A stretch of DNA of 64,000 nt from Sclerotiophoma versabilis (GCA_012274445.1 JAAROD010000015.1:248001-312000); one strand, 5' to 3'. Counted from the first letter of the stretch, positions 12,315-24,378 are shown. The notes: generated by a model from the sequence alone, not told the origin. Program-made: numbers and translations.

Positions 12315-13858
12315 GGTGGCGGTGGGAGTGCTTTGCGGCGGCGGTGACGGCGACGGCGACGGTGATGACGCTGGTGTGGCGGTCGAGGTTGAGATAGCGG
12401 AGATAACGCCGGTCGCAGTTGAAAGCAGCAGGTGTCGTGTGCTCAGACAAGGAAGTGGCAGCACAGACTGCGCAGCGGCGGCTTATGTAGGGGGGAGAGG
12501 CGAGGGCGTGGTGAGAGGGATGGGTGAAAGGCGAAAGGCGGTGGAGTGGTTGTTGGGACGAGGAGGCCGTGGGTGAGTAATGTAGTAACCGACGCGCGAG
12601 AGTGGTAGGAGGGAAGTCAGGACGAGGCAATGGCCGGGCAAGGTGACGCAGGCTGGGGCGCTTCCTTTAAGCAAACCAAGGTCCGGCGAAGCACGCCAGG
12701 CGACCGGATGACAAGACAATGCACTGACGGGTCGGTGACTGATGCGCTTGCACTCGACTCGAGCCGGCCTGGGTTCAGACCGCCGCAGCACATGGTGAGG
12801 CAGTGGCAGGAGCGGTCGACCGCCTTCCACCGCCTTCCAGATGCCCTGCATTGCCTCACGTCCAGATCAATGCAGGAACACAGCACGATTGCGGCCTCTC
12901 TGTTCAGCCGCACCACCTCCACGCCCCTCTGGATGGCGTCTTCGGCGTGATCCTCCCTCCATGTCTCACCCCCTCGACTTCTTCCATGTCGAGCACCGAG
13001 GACGCTGCGCCATCTGCCTGTTGCCTGCCTCGCCGGACCTGCCTCGGTGACTGCAGTGCAGGTGACACGTACTCGCACCAGATGGCATCCTGCAGTTAGC
13101 GACTGCGGCACCACTAAAGCACTGCACTCCCGTTGTTGCGCCATCCAATCTTGCTGTGTCTCATGCATCCCATGCAGATGCAGCTGCACGTCGGCCGCTT
13201 AAGGCATGTGACACGTGGACGGACAGCAGCTGGCTCTCTCGCCACAGGCGGCTGAGGCGCGTGCTGGCTCTGGCGATTGGACGCGGAACCAACAGCCAGA
13301 ACCAGAGCCAGAGCTTGGGACATCCCCGGCCGGCGATCCTCACCGTCCAGCCGTGCAGATTGGAGCACGCTTTGCTTCATCATCATCGTCGTCGTGCTCT
13401 GCGCTGCGCTGCGCTGCTTGACCGGTCCGCTCCCTTGACGCTACAAACAGCATCCATTTACCAGCATGACGCTCGGCAGAGTACAGATCGATAGTCTATG
13501 TGCACTCGGCTATCGACATGCAGCGACATTGTTGTATTGCTCAACGTGCTTATCCGACCCAAGGACCGAGGTTGCTTTGCATTCCATGGGCACCATCGTC
13601 GCACACCCCATTGACACACGGCGGGGACAGCCATGTTTGGAAGCTGTTTGACCATTTCGCACCTGTCAGTGTCACACATTGTTCCAGAAACGTTTGCCAT
13701 CCGAACTTCAACGGCCTTGTGACACGCTCGCCTGGGATCCCTGGGACCCTCAAAACCTTACCCTCAACGACAGATTGATCAGATGGTAAACAACAATAAC
13801 ATTTGTGTATGCCTGCTAGATATGCAACTCCTCTATCCTACATCGCTTCTACTTTCGC
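12315..13858. other. Intergenic region
   Basis: No supported gene. It holds the promoter side of the UbL-AN1 gene, including GGCGAC-type trinucleotide runs near 12338-12375, and the 3' flank of the acyl-CoA dehydrogenase gene. Several open frames overlap on both strands, but none carries a domain. Confidence 0.5.
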
Positions 13859-15472
13859 TTACAACATGCTCTTTGGGAAGTTCTTGAACGCTTGTCTCAC
13901 ACCCAGATCAGCCAAGATCTCTTCTGTTCCACCCAGGATCGCATCGAACTTGTATGTGCGATGGAACTCTTCTACGTATTTACCCATGCCGGACTGCGTC
14001 AGGCCTCGTCCACCGAATATGTTGGTTGCCCTGTCGGCAATCTCGTGTGCAGAGCGTGTAGCATACGATTTCAGCAACCCGATGGGCCCACCAAGCAGCT
14101 TCGATTGTTGGGCGTAGGACATGTGCGACATCTGGTATGCGATGGACTCAAGCCAGGCTTGGTTGGCTTCAACGAGGGAGATCATCTCTGCGAGCCTGTG
14201 GGTATTGTTAGTATCTGTGCCGGAAAATACGGTCGAACGAGTGCCGACAGGCATCACAACAAGACGAACTTACTTCTGTCGGATAGCGGGCTGCTCGACG
14301 AGCTTCTTGCCGAAGACAATTCGCTGGTTGCACCACTTCAAGCACTCCTCGACGATTGTGCGCGAGTGTCGAATGACTGCGCAAGCCATCATGAAGCGCT
14401 CGTGGTTGAAGTTGGCCATGATCACGGCGAAGCCCTGGTGCTCCTTGCCAAGCAGGTTCTCCACAGGCACCTTGCAGTTGTTGTACTCAACATAGGCTGT
14501 TCCAGCGGTAGTGGAATAGCTTGTCTTGATAAGCTTAGTCTCAAGGTTGTCGTCCCTCTCGACCAGGATCACCGAGAAGCCCTTGTCGGTCTTGCAGCCA
14601 GTGACAAAGTAATCGCTGAACATGCCGTTCGTGATCCACTTCTTGGTACCCCTGATGATGTAGTGCTTGCCGTCTGGTGTGAGTTCCGCAGTAGTTCTCA
14701 ACCCAGCAACGTCTGAGCCGGCGAACGCTTCTGTGATAGCCAGACACATCTTCTTTTTGCCACTCAATACTTCGTTGACTACACGTGTCTTGTGTTCGCT
14801 CTCGGGCATCCACTGCAAGACGGCAGTCAATGAAATGGTCATGCCGGCCATGTTTCCATCCTGGAAGCCTCTGGCGTTTGCGCGCACGCCTTCCTGGGCC
14901 TGCACGAGATCGTGGAGATAGTCAAACTCCTCGCCCTTAACCACACCAAGAAGGTTCTTGCCGTGCAGGTGCTTTCCAGGACCCAGACGCATAGCAAGCA
15001 TGTGGTTCTCGGCCATCTTGTCAATCAGCTCCTGCGGGATGTATTTGCCGCTCTTCTCGCACTCCTGCGCGACGGGTCTGACCTCCTTGTCAATAAACTT
15101 CCGTACTTCCTTCTGGAACTTCCTGTGGCTCTCCTTGAAGTACGGGCTCTTGAACTGCGGTCGTAGCCAGAGCGGTTCGGCATAAGGTACGGGGCTGAGA
15201 TCGCCGGGCTGGGGAACAATGGCTTCGGACTTCTCGCCCTCGAGGGTGCCGATGCACAGGTCCGAGTACTTCTCGAGCACTTCCTGACGGTGAAGGTTGT
15301 AGAATGCAACAGTGGCGTCGGTACCAGCTACTTGCTCGAGGACGACAGCGCCACCGGGATGAGCATCAACAAAGTCGCTCAGGTCATAGACTTTGTGGTC
15401 AATGATACACCACAAGTCCTCTGGGGTGTTGTGCTTAGCGACAGCGTCGCGGGTGAGAGTCTCGCTAGACAT
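13859..15472 (-). CDS. Cytochrome b5-acyl-CoA dehydrogenase fusion
   Basis: A 511-aa flavoprotein predicted to oxidise an acyl-CoA, with a heme domain attached. The exons are 15472-14274 and 14195-13859 (minus), and the 78-nt intron joins RQK|LAEM. Residues about 1-80 are a cytochrome b5 domain with heme ligands His38 (in HPGG) and His61. Residues about 110-511 are an acyl-CoA dehydrogenase, with the N-terminal helical domain, the FAD-binding middle domain (CLAITEAFAGSDVAGLRTTA), the TKKWITNG beta region, and the C-terminal helical domain with GGRGLT. The b5 domain could carry electrons from the flavin in place of ETF, which is inference. No mitochondrial presequence is seen, and the last residues (SML) are only a weak match to a peroxisomal signal. 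The substrate is unknown. The architecture is fungal-typical. Confidence 0.93.
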
Positions 15473-17257
15473 GGTAGACGGTACGAATTGTGAGGCTCTG
15501 CAGTGCTGACAGTGAATGTAGAAAAGGAGAGGAAGGCCTGCAGCGCAAGAAAGAAACTCCTGCTAGGTACATATTGCCTGCGGGCAGCAGATGGTTTGCC
15601 TCGGTCAGTCTATTAGGCGTTAGCCCTCTCCGCAGACTGGGGTTTGGATCTTGCCTGTTTTGGAGAAGGTATGGGTCGCTCCTTGCCAAACCGAGGTAAT
15701 CATCTGGCCTTTCATTGGTAGCTGCGATCACGCTGCGGCTTCCTTGCGGGGCAGCTTCCGGCGCTATCTTCAATGCGTCTCATCAACATTGAATGATCTG
15801 ACACTAAGATTCGTTGGTATTCGTTCACGCACGCATATCTATCCTACGCCATGAACTCGAGTTGGTGGGTTCTGATCACAGATTACGGACAGTAGTACAA
15901 AGTGTCTTTGCGGGGCCTAGAGAAAAAAGCCGCGGACATACAGCGCCACCACCGCTATTCTCCTGCTCTTTGAAATCCATAGAGACAATTGACACAAGCG
16001 GTCCTGGAGGTCTTCGATCCCATATTCAACAGAAGTAGACCGTGATCGATAGTTTGCCCCCGGCCTAGCCAATCTCTTGACGGTCTCGACTGAGACTAGG
16101 CCAACCGAAAATGGAAAAGTCCCCCAAACCCTCACTGTTTGCATTGTTGTCGGTAAGCTAACAACTACTGACCTGAATTGCCCTTCAAAATTCGGTTTTC
16201 CTCCTTGTCGGTAGGCTGCCACGTGTATTTGGCTTCTACAATCGATCTGCATCTTTCTCCGCTTCCCGCTTCCTGATAGCTTGACGCTTTGAGATTGTCT
16301 AGGTGTGTTTGTCGGCAGGTTGGTCTCGGTATCGTTCCTGTTGTCATCCTTCGCATAATATATCATCGTGTCAAGTGGCTTGTTAACCCCTGGAGCGTAT
16401 ATGTCGTGGTGTTAATCGCAGAGTGGTGAGAAGAGAGGCGACCTTTCTTTGGAGCAAGCTTTTAGGTACGAGCAGACATTAGTCGAACAGGCTGGTGGAG
16501 GTTGAAGTGAAAGAGGCTGACGATAAAGCTGACACGCGCATACATCGTATCTCTTCACACAGGTCATATTCGAAGTGCCCTTTGCAATTGCATTCACTGC
16601 TGCAGTGGTTCTGCTCAATATTGGAGACGCCTAGTATCGTCGATCATTTCTATACGGTTTGATGGTACTTGGGGGCGACCACAATAAGCCAATAAGCGCC
16701 TGCATGCAAATCACCGGAGAGAAACGTCATGACAGTATTACGTCCCTATCGCATGTTTTCTGACGATTACTCATATATTGCTCGGTAACTTGATTACATT
16801 CTGGTTCTTCTCGTGGGGGAAAAAAGCGTCGTGTGGTATCATTTCCTTTCATCCTTGCTATATAGTTGATATCAGCGTGGTAAGGTGGCACAGCTGTTCC
16901 TGATCCTTTGGGCAAGCCAATTACAAACTTCACCTTCCGAAGCCCTAAGTCACGCCAAGCCGGGTAGAAGCCGAACCTTTTGACCCTTTCCAATCAAACT
17001 TTTATCCCTGTGAGACAAGCATTACGGCGATCAGCAAGGCTGTGTTTTTGGACGACCGTCACGCTCCATCAAACCTTGATTCGACTGGCTAAGTATTCTT
17101 ACCTTCAGGCAACCCACGCGTGCCAATAATGCCAGAACTATCGCACCCAGTGACGACAGCCAAGGGAAGAAGGGTTACTGGAGCATAAAAACGGGTGAGG
17201 ACCGTCACAGAGAGGGTGTAGATAGACTGCAAACAATCAATCCCAGAGACCCACAAT
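15473..17257. other. Intergenic region
   Basis: No gene could be supported on either strand. It contains the promoter side of the acyl-CoA dehydrogenase gene and that of the secreted protein at 17258. No repeat or RNA gene was noticed. Confidence 0.5.
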
Positions 17258-18256
17258 ATGCTCACAACAGCTTCCAAGAGTATGCTCATAGCAGCAATCA
17301 CGCTGACACCAGCGCTGGCCCAAAACACAAGCAACACCTGTCCCTTCAATTATGGTGTCCCCAATATACGCGATATCTCTTCTCCGAACGCGTCTGTCAA
17401 TTCAACAGGCAGTTCTTCGTTCTCCGTCTCAAACGACTCTCCCTGGTACCTCTCTGTGCTGGGTACGTTATATCTCCAATCGCACCTCGCGCCACGAAGC
17501 TAACACAGGTGGTGCAAGTCAACGAAACAGACCGCGACAATTCCAGATTCACGCGCCAAAGTTTCCTCAGCGTCAGCAACAACGCAACAAACGCCAGTGT
17601 CTGTCTGTACCAGTTTTCGCCTTTGAACGCGACCGCGACAGGCGGTGGATGTGCCGGTGTGTTCAACGACGAGTGCAGGGACTACTTGCAGCAGACAATA
17701 TTCAACTCCACGAATCGGTTTTGGCAGGAAGGGGACTCATGTCCCGTAATCTATCCCTCCGATACAGAGGCTCGGAACCGGTTGAGAGATCTTTGTGGGA
17801 GGATTTCGGGCACGGAAAGGAGCCGTAGGTCTTCTCGCTTCACAACACGAACTACATCTTGAGTGTCTGCTGACAATGACAAAAGCGCAGCGCTTCTCCG
17901 TCCCAAATGATACATGCAACTATCCTTCCCTTCCAGGCGTTGATCTCCCGGACGGCTATCAGACTCCGTTTAGCTCAGCGGGAATGAAAGGGATGTACGG
18001 CATCTTCGGTGATACTCCAGCGTCAACGTACGATTTGTATGTAAGCCAGGTGGTCCCTTTTGCTGTTGTTACTTCCTTTGAAGGCAATCAGAATAATGCA
18101 GTACAATTCGTTTGTGTAACGCCGAATAATACGCAGCCGGGTAGTCAGGCTTCAGAGGATAGGACGCCGTGGGAGAATGCTGCGACAGGTTGGCCGGCTG
18201 CATGCAACTTGGCAGTGGGAATGGCCGCATTGGTGGGATTGATGTTTGCATTGTAA
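17258..18256 (+). CDS. Secreted, probably GPI-anchored N-glycosylated protein
   Basis: A predicted 293-aa cell-surface protein of unknown function. The modelled exons are 17258-17462, 17519-17824 and 17886-18256 with introns of 56 and 61 nt. Each junction was chosen because it keeps the frame and has a nearby branch site. Residues 1-21 form a signal peptide ending ALA|QNT. The body has many N-x-S/T glycosylation sequons and several paired cysteines (CPFNYG, GGGCAG..DEC, DSCPV, DTCNYP), suggesting a disulphide-stabilised extracellular domain. The last ~20 residues are hydrophobic after a small-residue stretch, the pattern of a GPI-attachment signal. I do not recognise a catalytic domain. A start at Met9 is also possible. 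It lies upstream of, and in the same direction as, an amino-acid transporter. Confidence 0.75.
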
Positions 18257-18707
18257 GATTGGTATCAGACTGAAAGGTCTTCACAGACAGGGTGTTGATG
18301 GATTAGCTATGTGTTTGGTGGAAACGCGTGATCGCCCAAGAAGGTTTAAGCTTAGTCCAAATAAGGTTTAAGGTTTGCTCGCATCTTGCAGCCACTCCGG
18401 ATCTACAATAAACAGAGGGCGTATATCTTCATATATGCTGCTGTTTGAGAGGAGTTGATCCAGTCCTTGAAATTTGGGCGCAGCTGCGGGGATCCAGTGA
18501 CGCCAAATTACGTACAAGCTCGAGTTTCCTACATCATCAGGGTCCAACGCCAGTGCTGATGAACCATGGATCAGCATGATGACTCTCGAGCTTGAATAAA
18601 TTCAAGTGACGTCGAACATCGTGGTCAACAATTGTTGTTCGAGACTGGGAAATTCGCTGTGCTGATATACCAACGCCTGTTGTTATCGGATCCCAATTAC
18701 TGCCACC
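18257..18707. other. Short intergenic region
   Basis: The 450-bp region between the secreted protein and the transporter holds the transporter promoter and, on the minus strand, the possible coding remnant listed separately at 18368-18577. Confidence 0.5.
18368..18577 (-). pseudogene. Possible coding remnant of unknown family
   Basis: On the minus strand a 69-codon frame has normal-looking protein composition (for example SSLYVIWRHWIPAAAP and YEDIRPLFIVDPEWLQ), but it has no conserved start and an in-frame TGA sits just upstream at 18602-18604. It could be the last exon of a decayed gene or chance. I do not recognise the family. The overlapping frame to its 5' side (about 18577-18680) also looks protein-like, as would be expected if a frameshift had occurred. 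Confidence 0.25.
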
Positions 18708-20313
18708 ATGCGAGAGACATTGCGCAGCCGCACACCAGTGCGCCGCGGTATGCATCCGGCGCCCGACAACGTTCGGTCAGCGTTCGATGACTTCATTGAA
18801 AAAGCAGACAGCGAACGCGACCTCACAAGTGATCGTGCTACAAGCCGCGATACAGAGATCCGACCCCCTACTGCAGAAAAGAGGCAATCAGTTGCGCATA
18901 ATGACGATCCATTTGGAGATGAAGGAGAGAATGAAGTCAAGTACCGCACGTTGAGGTGGTGGTAAGTTCGCGTCGTAACTGGCATGACAATGGAGATAGT
19001 AGCTGATCAGACAAATAGGCAAGCTGGGCTGATCATGATTGCCGAGACCATATCCCTGGGGATTCTCTCCTTGCCATCTGTTCTTGCAACTATCGGTTTT
19101 GTGCCTGGTATCGTTCTCATCATCGCCATGGGATTACTGGCCACGTACACTGGCTACGTACTCGGCCAGTACAAGGCGGCGTATCCGCGCGTCCACAATC
19201 TTGCAGATGCGCTGGAGGTCATGTGGGGACCCTTTGGACGGGAGTTTGGCGGCGCAGCACAAACAATCTTTCTCATCTTTGGTATGTCAAAAGGCTGTAT
19301 ATTGAACTGATGTACTGACGTCTAAAGTGATGGGCTCGCATATCTTGACATTCACCATTGCAATGAACACTATTACCGGAAATGCGACCTGTAGCATCGT
19401 CTGGGGAGTCGTCGGGTTTGTAGTTCTCTGGATCTTCACCCTCCCACGAACGCTGAAGAAAGTTTCGTACCTCAGTATCGGCTCATTTATCAGTATCTGC
19501 GGCGCAGTCTTCATCACTATGATTGCGTTAGGAGTCGACCCAAAACCGAACCTTAATCTCGCTGCCGCGTACTCGCCAAGCTTCGCACCAGCTTTCTTAG
19601 CTGTGACCAACATTATCTTTGCGTACGCTGGTCATGTAGCCTTTTTCTCCTTCATCTCCGAGTTCCGGGATCCTAGCGAGTTTCCAAAGGCACTGTTCAT
19701 GCTGCAAGCAACAGATATCACCATGTATCTAGTTGTAGCAATCGTAGTATACAGATACGCCGGCGTGGATGTCGCAAGCCCCGCGCTAGGGAGCGCAAGC
19801 AGAGTCGTCGTCAAGATCGCGTATGGTATCGCGCTGCCTACGGTATGTTATTATTAGAAACGCCTGCATCAATTGACTGACTGGTGTAAGATTCTTCTCG
19901 CTGGCGTGATCTACGGTCACGTTGCAGCCAAGTACATCTATGTGCGTATCTTTCGTGGGACGCGACATATGGGCTCGCGTACTTGGCTGGCCATTGGGTC
20001 GTGGGCTGCCATCACTCTGACGCTTTGGGTAATCGCGTGGATTATTGCTGAGAGCATTCCCAACTTCAACTCCCTGCTTGGACTTATCTCTGCGCTATTC
20101 GCTTCCTGGTTCACCTACGGAATGAGCGGGATCTTTTGGCTGTACCTCAACCGGGGCAACTACACTGCAAATTGGAAGAAGGTCAGTCTGACGGCTTTAA
20201 ATTTCGCCATTTTCTGCCTGGGCGCGGCGATTTGTGGTATTGGACTATACGCGAGCGGAAAATCAATCCACGACTCTCGGTCAGGCGATTCATGGTCCTG
20301 TAGTCGATCATGA
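18708..20313 (+). CDS. Amino-acid transporter (AAAP family)
   Basis: A 484-aa integral-membrane permease of the amino acid/auxin permease family (fungal neutral amino-acid transporters related to N. crassa Mtr). The exons are 18708-18961, 19019-19281, 19328-19842 and 19891-20313, with introns of 57, 46 and 48 nt. The joins restore RWW|QAGLIMIAETISLGILSLPS, IFLIF|VMGSH and ALPT|ILLAG. About 80 acidic, polar N-terminal residues precede TM1, whose AETISLGILSLPS is the family signature. Around 10-11 TM segments follow. The start ATG at 18708 sits in a good context (GCCACC). The C-terminal tail is short and Ser-rich. It probably imports neutral amino acids by proton symport; the substrate is inferred from the family. 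Confidence 0.92.
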
Positions 20314-20512
20314 AGTATCAAAAGAAATGTACTTGTCGGATTCAAGCTTCAAACAATAGTGTTAATATTGTTGAAATGGGCTGTAACTGAAAATGCCTGC
20401 AACGCCAATACATCCTGTGAAGACTGTGCCGAAAACGCCCGCTTACGAAAATGCTCATGGTCTATGTGAGAAAGATGCAGTGAAATAAGAAAGTGGCCCT
20501 GGTTGTCGAACG

Positions 20513-21091
20513 CTAGAAGAAAATGACAGGGTCGGCTTGAAGTTCGCTCAGTCCAGGTAAGGAATCGTGAATAACCGTACAAAAGATGTCGTGGCTTGCT
20601 GGTGGGTCGTTTTGCTTGTCGGTAAGAGGGGTAAGTCGAACTTTCCGAACCAAACTCTTTGCTTCGGGGCTAAGATGTCGTATGAAGTCCAAGACGGGTA
20701 GATAGTTGAAGGCATAGAAATGGAACAAGTTCTCGGAATACATGACGGAAAGACATTGGTGATAGATCAGGCGATTAGTCCGGAAGATATCGAGCCTCAG
20801 ATGCTTGTCGGGGTGCGGGCGGCACTTGCGATTCCATTTCTTGCTGGTCACAGTCGAGTCGCAGTCGGTGTAGAGGACAAATCTGTTGTTCGAGGAGGGA
20901 AGTAGGTATCTCAAGATCTCGCGGCGAATTTCCGAAGGTATTCTCAGAAAAGGCGGACATGTGTCCAGTGCAGTGATCGTCTCTGAGATAGATATTTGCT
21001 TTTCGACTGATTCTTTGGAGTACCGGTCCAGCCGGCGCATACATATGTCATCCGAAACAGCTTTCGAAGTGGATGTTGCCTGTCCAGCCAT
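20513..21091 (-). CDS. F-box-like/2EXR domain protein
   Basis: A single-exon frame of 192 aa with the fungal F-box-like signature near residues 45-65 (PPFLRIPSEIRREILRYLLP), followed by a pattern common to these expanded families (LRLDIFRTNRLIYHQCLSVMYSENLFHF). This group usually supplies a substrate-binding module, sometimes for SCF ubiquitin ligases, but the role here is unknown. The start is the ATG at 21091, because the frame above it begins only with TTG. It is convergent with the amino-acid transporter (199 bp apart) and divergent from CCT7. It is one of three F-box-like genes in the window. Confidence 0.72.
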   Translation of the reverse strand: MAGQATSTSKAVSDDICMRRLDRYSKESVEKQISISETITALDTCPPFLRIPSEIRREILRYLLPSSNNRFVLYTDCDSTVTSKKWNRKCRPHPDKHLRLDIFRTNRLIYHQCLSVMYSENLFHFYAFNYLPVLDFIRHLSPEAKSLVRKVRLTPLTDKQNDPPASHDIFCTVIHDSLPGLSELQADPVIFF

Positions 21092-21660
21092 CAGATCATG
21101 TTTCAGGTTCGTGGATGCCAAATGTCACAGACTGACCTTCTTCGCGCGTGATTTGGCGGCCATAACAAACGCAATGTGTAGAAGAAAGTGAAGGGAATTT
21201 TTAGAGAGGAAAAGAAGGAGAGTCGGAAGGCATGCGCCGTAGCACGTGCAAGGGTACTGCAGACGGGGTGCTTGGCGCAGTCACGAGGTACGATATCCAC
21301 AGTAATACCGCCGAAAAGACCAAAGTATCGACAAGAAGCAAAAATGCCGAGAGGGATTGACCGGAAGAGATGGGTGTACTTAGATAATTGAGTCCAAAGC
21401 GATTCAGGACGTCGTCAGTGCATTGAAGTGTACATTAGGAAGGTGCCTGGCCTGTAGGGTCCGTGCGCGCCTAACCGTATTCAGGCTGATCGGACTAATC
21501 GCTGCTTCCTCAAGAAATTTAGGACGCGTTTGGTGGGGGAGACAACACAGCTACGCAGAGTACGCCCGATACCCTTTCGACTTGTCGTATTAGCTTTCGC
21601 ACGTCACTGAGCTTTGAGTAATTCCTCTTAAATCATAGTACTTCTCTACACCTCCACAAA
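21092..21660. other. Divergent promoter region of F-box-like gene and CCT7
   Basis: The 569 bp between the start codons of two divergently transcribed genes contain no further supported gene. They include the CCT7 leader (CTACACCTCCACAAA just before the ATG). Confidence 0.55.
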
Positions 21661-23501
21661 ATGTCGTTCGGCGGCCAAACACCGACAATCGTCGTGCTGC
21701 GCGAGGGTAAGGACCAGGAGCTTTCATAGTCGCTATACATGCTGATCTCGCTAGGCACCGACCAGTCTCAGGGACGAGGGCAGATTGTCTCTAACATCAA
21801 TGCCTGTCTCGCAGTTCAGTCGACTATCAAGGGTACACTAGGTCCCTACGGCGGTGACCTGCTCATGGTCGATGCAAATGGAAGGCAGACAATCACAAAC
21901 GATGGCGCCACAGTCATGAAGGTAGCTACACTTCAGCTTCCTGAGAGGGATGACACACGTCTGACACTGCGCAGCTCCTCGATATCGTCCACCCCGCCGC
22001 CCGCATTCTCACCGACATTGCACGATCGCAAGATGCTGAAGTTGGCGATGGCACAACGTCCGTTGTTGTGATCGCTGGAGAGATACTGAAGGAGATCAAG
22101 GAATTCGTCGAGCAGGGCGTTAGCAGTCAGACTATCATGAAGGGCCTCAGGAGAGCGTCGAATCTCGCGGTCAACAAGATCGTGGAAATCGCGGTAGACA
22201 CAGCCGAGGGCAACCAGCGCGACACTCTGCAGAAGCTCGCTGCGACTGCCATGAGCAGCAAACTGATTCACAGGAACGCTGACTTCTTCACGAAGATGGT
22301 CGTAGACGCAGTGCTTACACTGGACCAGGACGAGCTCAACGAGAAGCTCATTGGGGTAAAGAAGATCACTGGCGGTGCGCTGCAGGATTCGCTTTTCGTA
22401 AACGGAGTCGCATTCAAGAAGACGTTCTCGTACGCCGGGTTCGAACAGCAACCGAAGTCATTCAAGCAGCCCAAGATCGTCTGCCTGAACGTCGAGCTCG
22501 AGCTCAAGAGCGAGAAGGACAACGCAGAAGTACGGGTGGAGCAGGTCTCGGAATACCAGGCTATCGTCGATGCTGAGTGGCAGATCATCTACAACAAGAT
22601 GGAGGCATTGTACAAGACAGGCGCCAAGGTCGTTCTCAGCAAATTGCCCATTGGTGATCTCGCGACACAGTACTTTGCCGACCGAGACATTTTCTGCGCT
22701 GGACGAGTAGCAGCAGACGACCTCGACCGAGTCTGCCGCGCAACCGGCGCAAGCGTGCAATCCACCTGCTCAGACATCAACGAGAGGCACCTTGGAACCT
22801 GCGAGAAGTTCGAGGAGCGACAGATTGGTGGAGAGCGTTTCAATTTCTTCGAGGGCTGCCCCGAGGCAAAGACCTGCACACTTGTCCTCCGTGGAGGTGC
22901 CGAGCAGTTCATTGCTGAGGTAGAGCGAAGTCTGCACGACGCCATCATGATCGTCAAGCGTGCGATCAAGAACAGGAACATCGTAGCTGGAGGTGGTGCT
23001 GTCGAGATGGAGATTTCTTCTTACCTGCACAACTACGCCGACACAAAGATCCCTCACAAGCAGCAACCGATCATCAAGGCGTTTGCGAAGGCATTGGAGG
23101 TCATTCCCCGGCAACTGTGTGACAATGCCGGTGTTGACGCCACAGACATCCTCAACAGGCTGCGCGTAGAGCACAGGAAGGGCAACACCTGGGCTGGTGT
23201 TGACTTCAAGACAGAGAGTGTTGCGAACAACATGGACATGTTCGTCTGGGAGCCCAGTCTGGTCAAGATCAACGCTCTGCAAGCCGCCACAGAAGCCGCT
23301 TGCCTGATCTTGAGCGTTGACGAGACAATCCGTATGTGTATTCCTTTTCCAAAGATTCGTGTTCAACCTTCTAACAGTATCACAGAGAACCAGGAGTCAC
23401 AGCAAGCACAGGCCCCGCAACAGCAGCTGCCGCCCGGTGCCGCCCAGAGAGCGCTTGGAATGGGAGGTCGTGGTCGCGGCCGTGGCATGCCCAGGCGGTA
23501 A
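21661..23501 (+). CDS. CCT7: T-complex protein 1 subunit eta
   Basis: The eta subunit of the cytosolic chaperonin CCT/TRiC, which folds actin, tubulin and WD40 proteins in an ATP-driven ring. The protein is 561 aa, from exons 21661-21706, 21755-21921, 21975-23331 and 23386-23501, with introns of 48, 53 and 54 nt. The start MSFGGQTPTIVVLREGTDQSQGRGQ and the join VMK|LLDIVHPAARILTDIA are eta-specific. The ATPase signature GDGTTSVVV follows the third junction. The equatorial C-terminal part contains NIVAGGGAVEMEIS and NTWAGVDF. The tail is Gln-rich and ends GGRGRGRGMPRR. All key chaperonin motifs are intact and the length is typical. Confidence 0.97.
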
Positions 23502-24140
23502 ACCAGCCACGGTGGGTAAAGAAGTTGGAGCACAATGTACATCACCACAAAAACACACCAAGGACGCCACAGCAGCGCTTCCACAAGATGTCTATGATAA
23601 TGCAAAAAAGCTCTCATCGTACAAATGCTTACTGTGAAATGACTTCAAGAGACAAAAGACAAACACATTTCATCACCGCACCCTCCCTTTGACCTTGGCT
23701 TGTCTAGTCGATTTGTTACTGGCGTCACTAGCGCTACCTCACCGCTCGCTTTTCAGAATCCTCTGTATGCACACCCCTGCAACCTTCCTCATCCGGCAAC
23801 TCGTGTGCGCAACCCATCGATCGCAGTGCTAAAGTATGCTTAAGCTGAGTTACAAACCATAACCTTATCTTGCCGTCGCCGCGTCGTTGCCTAACGCGAC
23901 ATGTCAACGCTGTTACTCACAGCCATCACGATGCAACGCTGCTACCTCACAACCATCATGATACTTTGATTGGTGATTAATGATTGAGTTTCGGTATCGG
24001 CTTGCTCGGCGCGGTGGTTGGTGTTGCGTGTGCTTGAGTCGCGCTGCGCTGTGCTGCACGCCATGCGGTTGCTGAAAGTGCATCAGACGAGACCGAAGTT
24101 TCCGCTTCGAGGGGATTGTACGATTCTGGCTCGTTGTATG

Positions 24141-24187
24141 ACCAGATCCAATCCGATCCGATCCGATCAGACCAGACCAGACCAGAT
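24141..24187. repeat. Pentanucleotide repeats (ATCCG)n and (ACCAG)n
   Basis: Adjoining runs of ATCCA/ATCCG units (24146-24168) and ACCAG units (24171-24185) sit in the 3' intergenic gap. They are ordinary microsatellites and probably length-polymorphic. Confidence 0.8.
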
Positions 24188-24299
24188 CGCCTACTATCTC
24201 GTACGCTTGAGACCAGCAGGCTGCTTCGCAACAGCCTTCCCGAAGCTATGATTCGATTACTAAACGTAGATAGGCTGCGGTTGCCAAGTCTACTACTAC

Positions 24300-24365
24300 T
24301 GCGTGTCTACTGCGTGTCTACTGCGTGTCTACTGCGTGTCTACTGCGTGTCTACTGCGTGTCTAC
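24300..24365. repeat. Perfect 11-bp minisatellite, six copies
   Basis: Six exact head-to-tail copies of TGCGTGTCTAC occupy 66 bp just beyond the stop codon of the 7TM-RGS gene, ending 13 bp before it. They are therefore probably within its 3' UTR. Confidence 0.92.
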
Positions 24366-24378
24366 TGCATCGGTACGC

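Larger units (their letters stand above)
23502..24378. other. Intergenic region with small tandem repeats
   Basis: This gap between the convergent CCT7 and 7TM-RGS genes holds no supported gene but contains two local tandem repeats, listed separately at 24141-24187 and 24300-24365. Confidence 0.55.

Noticed and set aside
11908..12576. A 222-codon plus-strand frame over the UbL-AN1 gene
   Set aside because: Antisense to well-supported exons and an intron, with Arg/Gly/Ala-rich low-complexity translation.
13892..14716. A 274-codon plus-strand frame opposite the acyl-CoA dehydrogenase
   Set aside because: Antisense to conserved coding sequence and it runs across the real intron; no domain.
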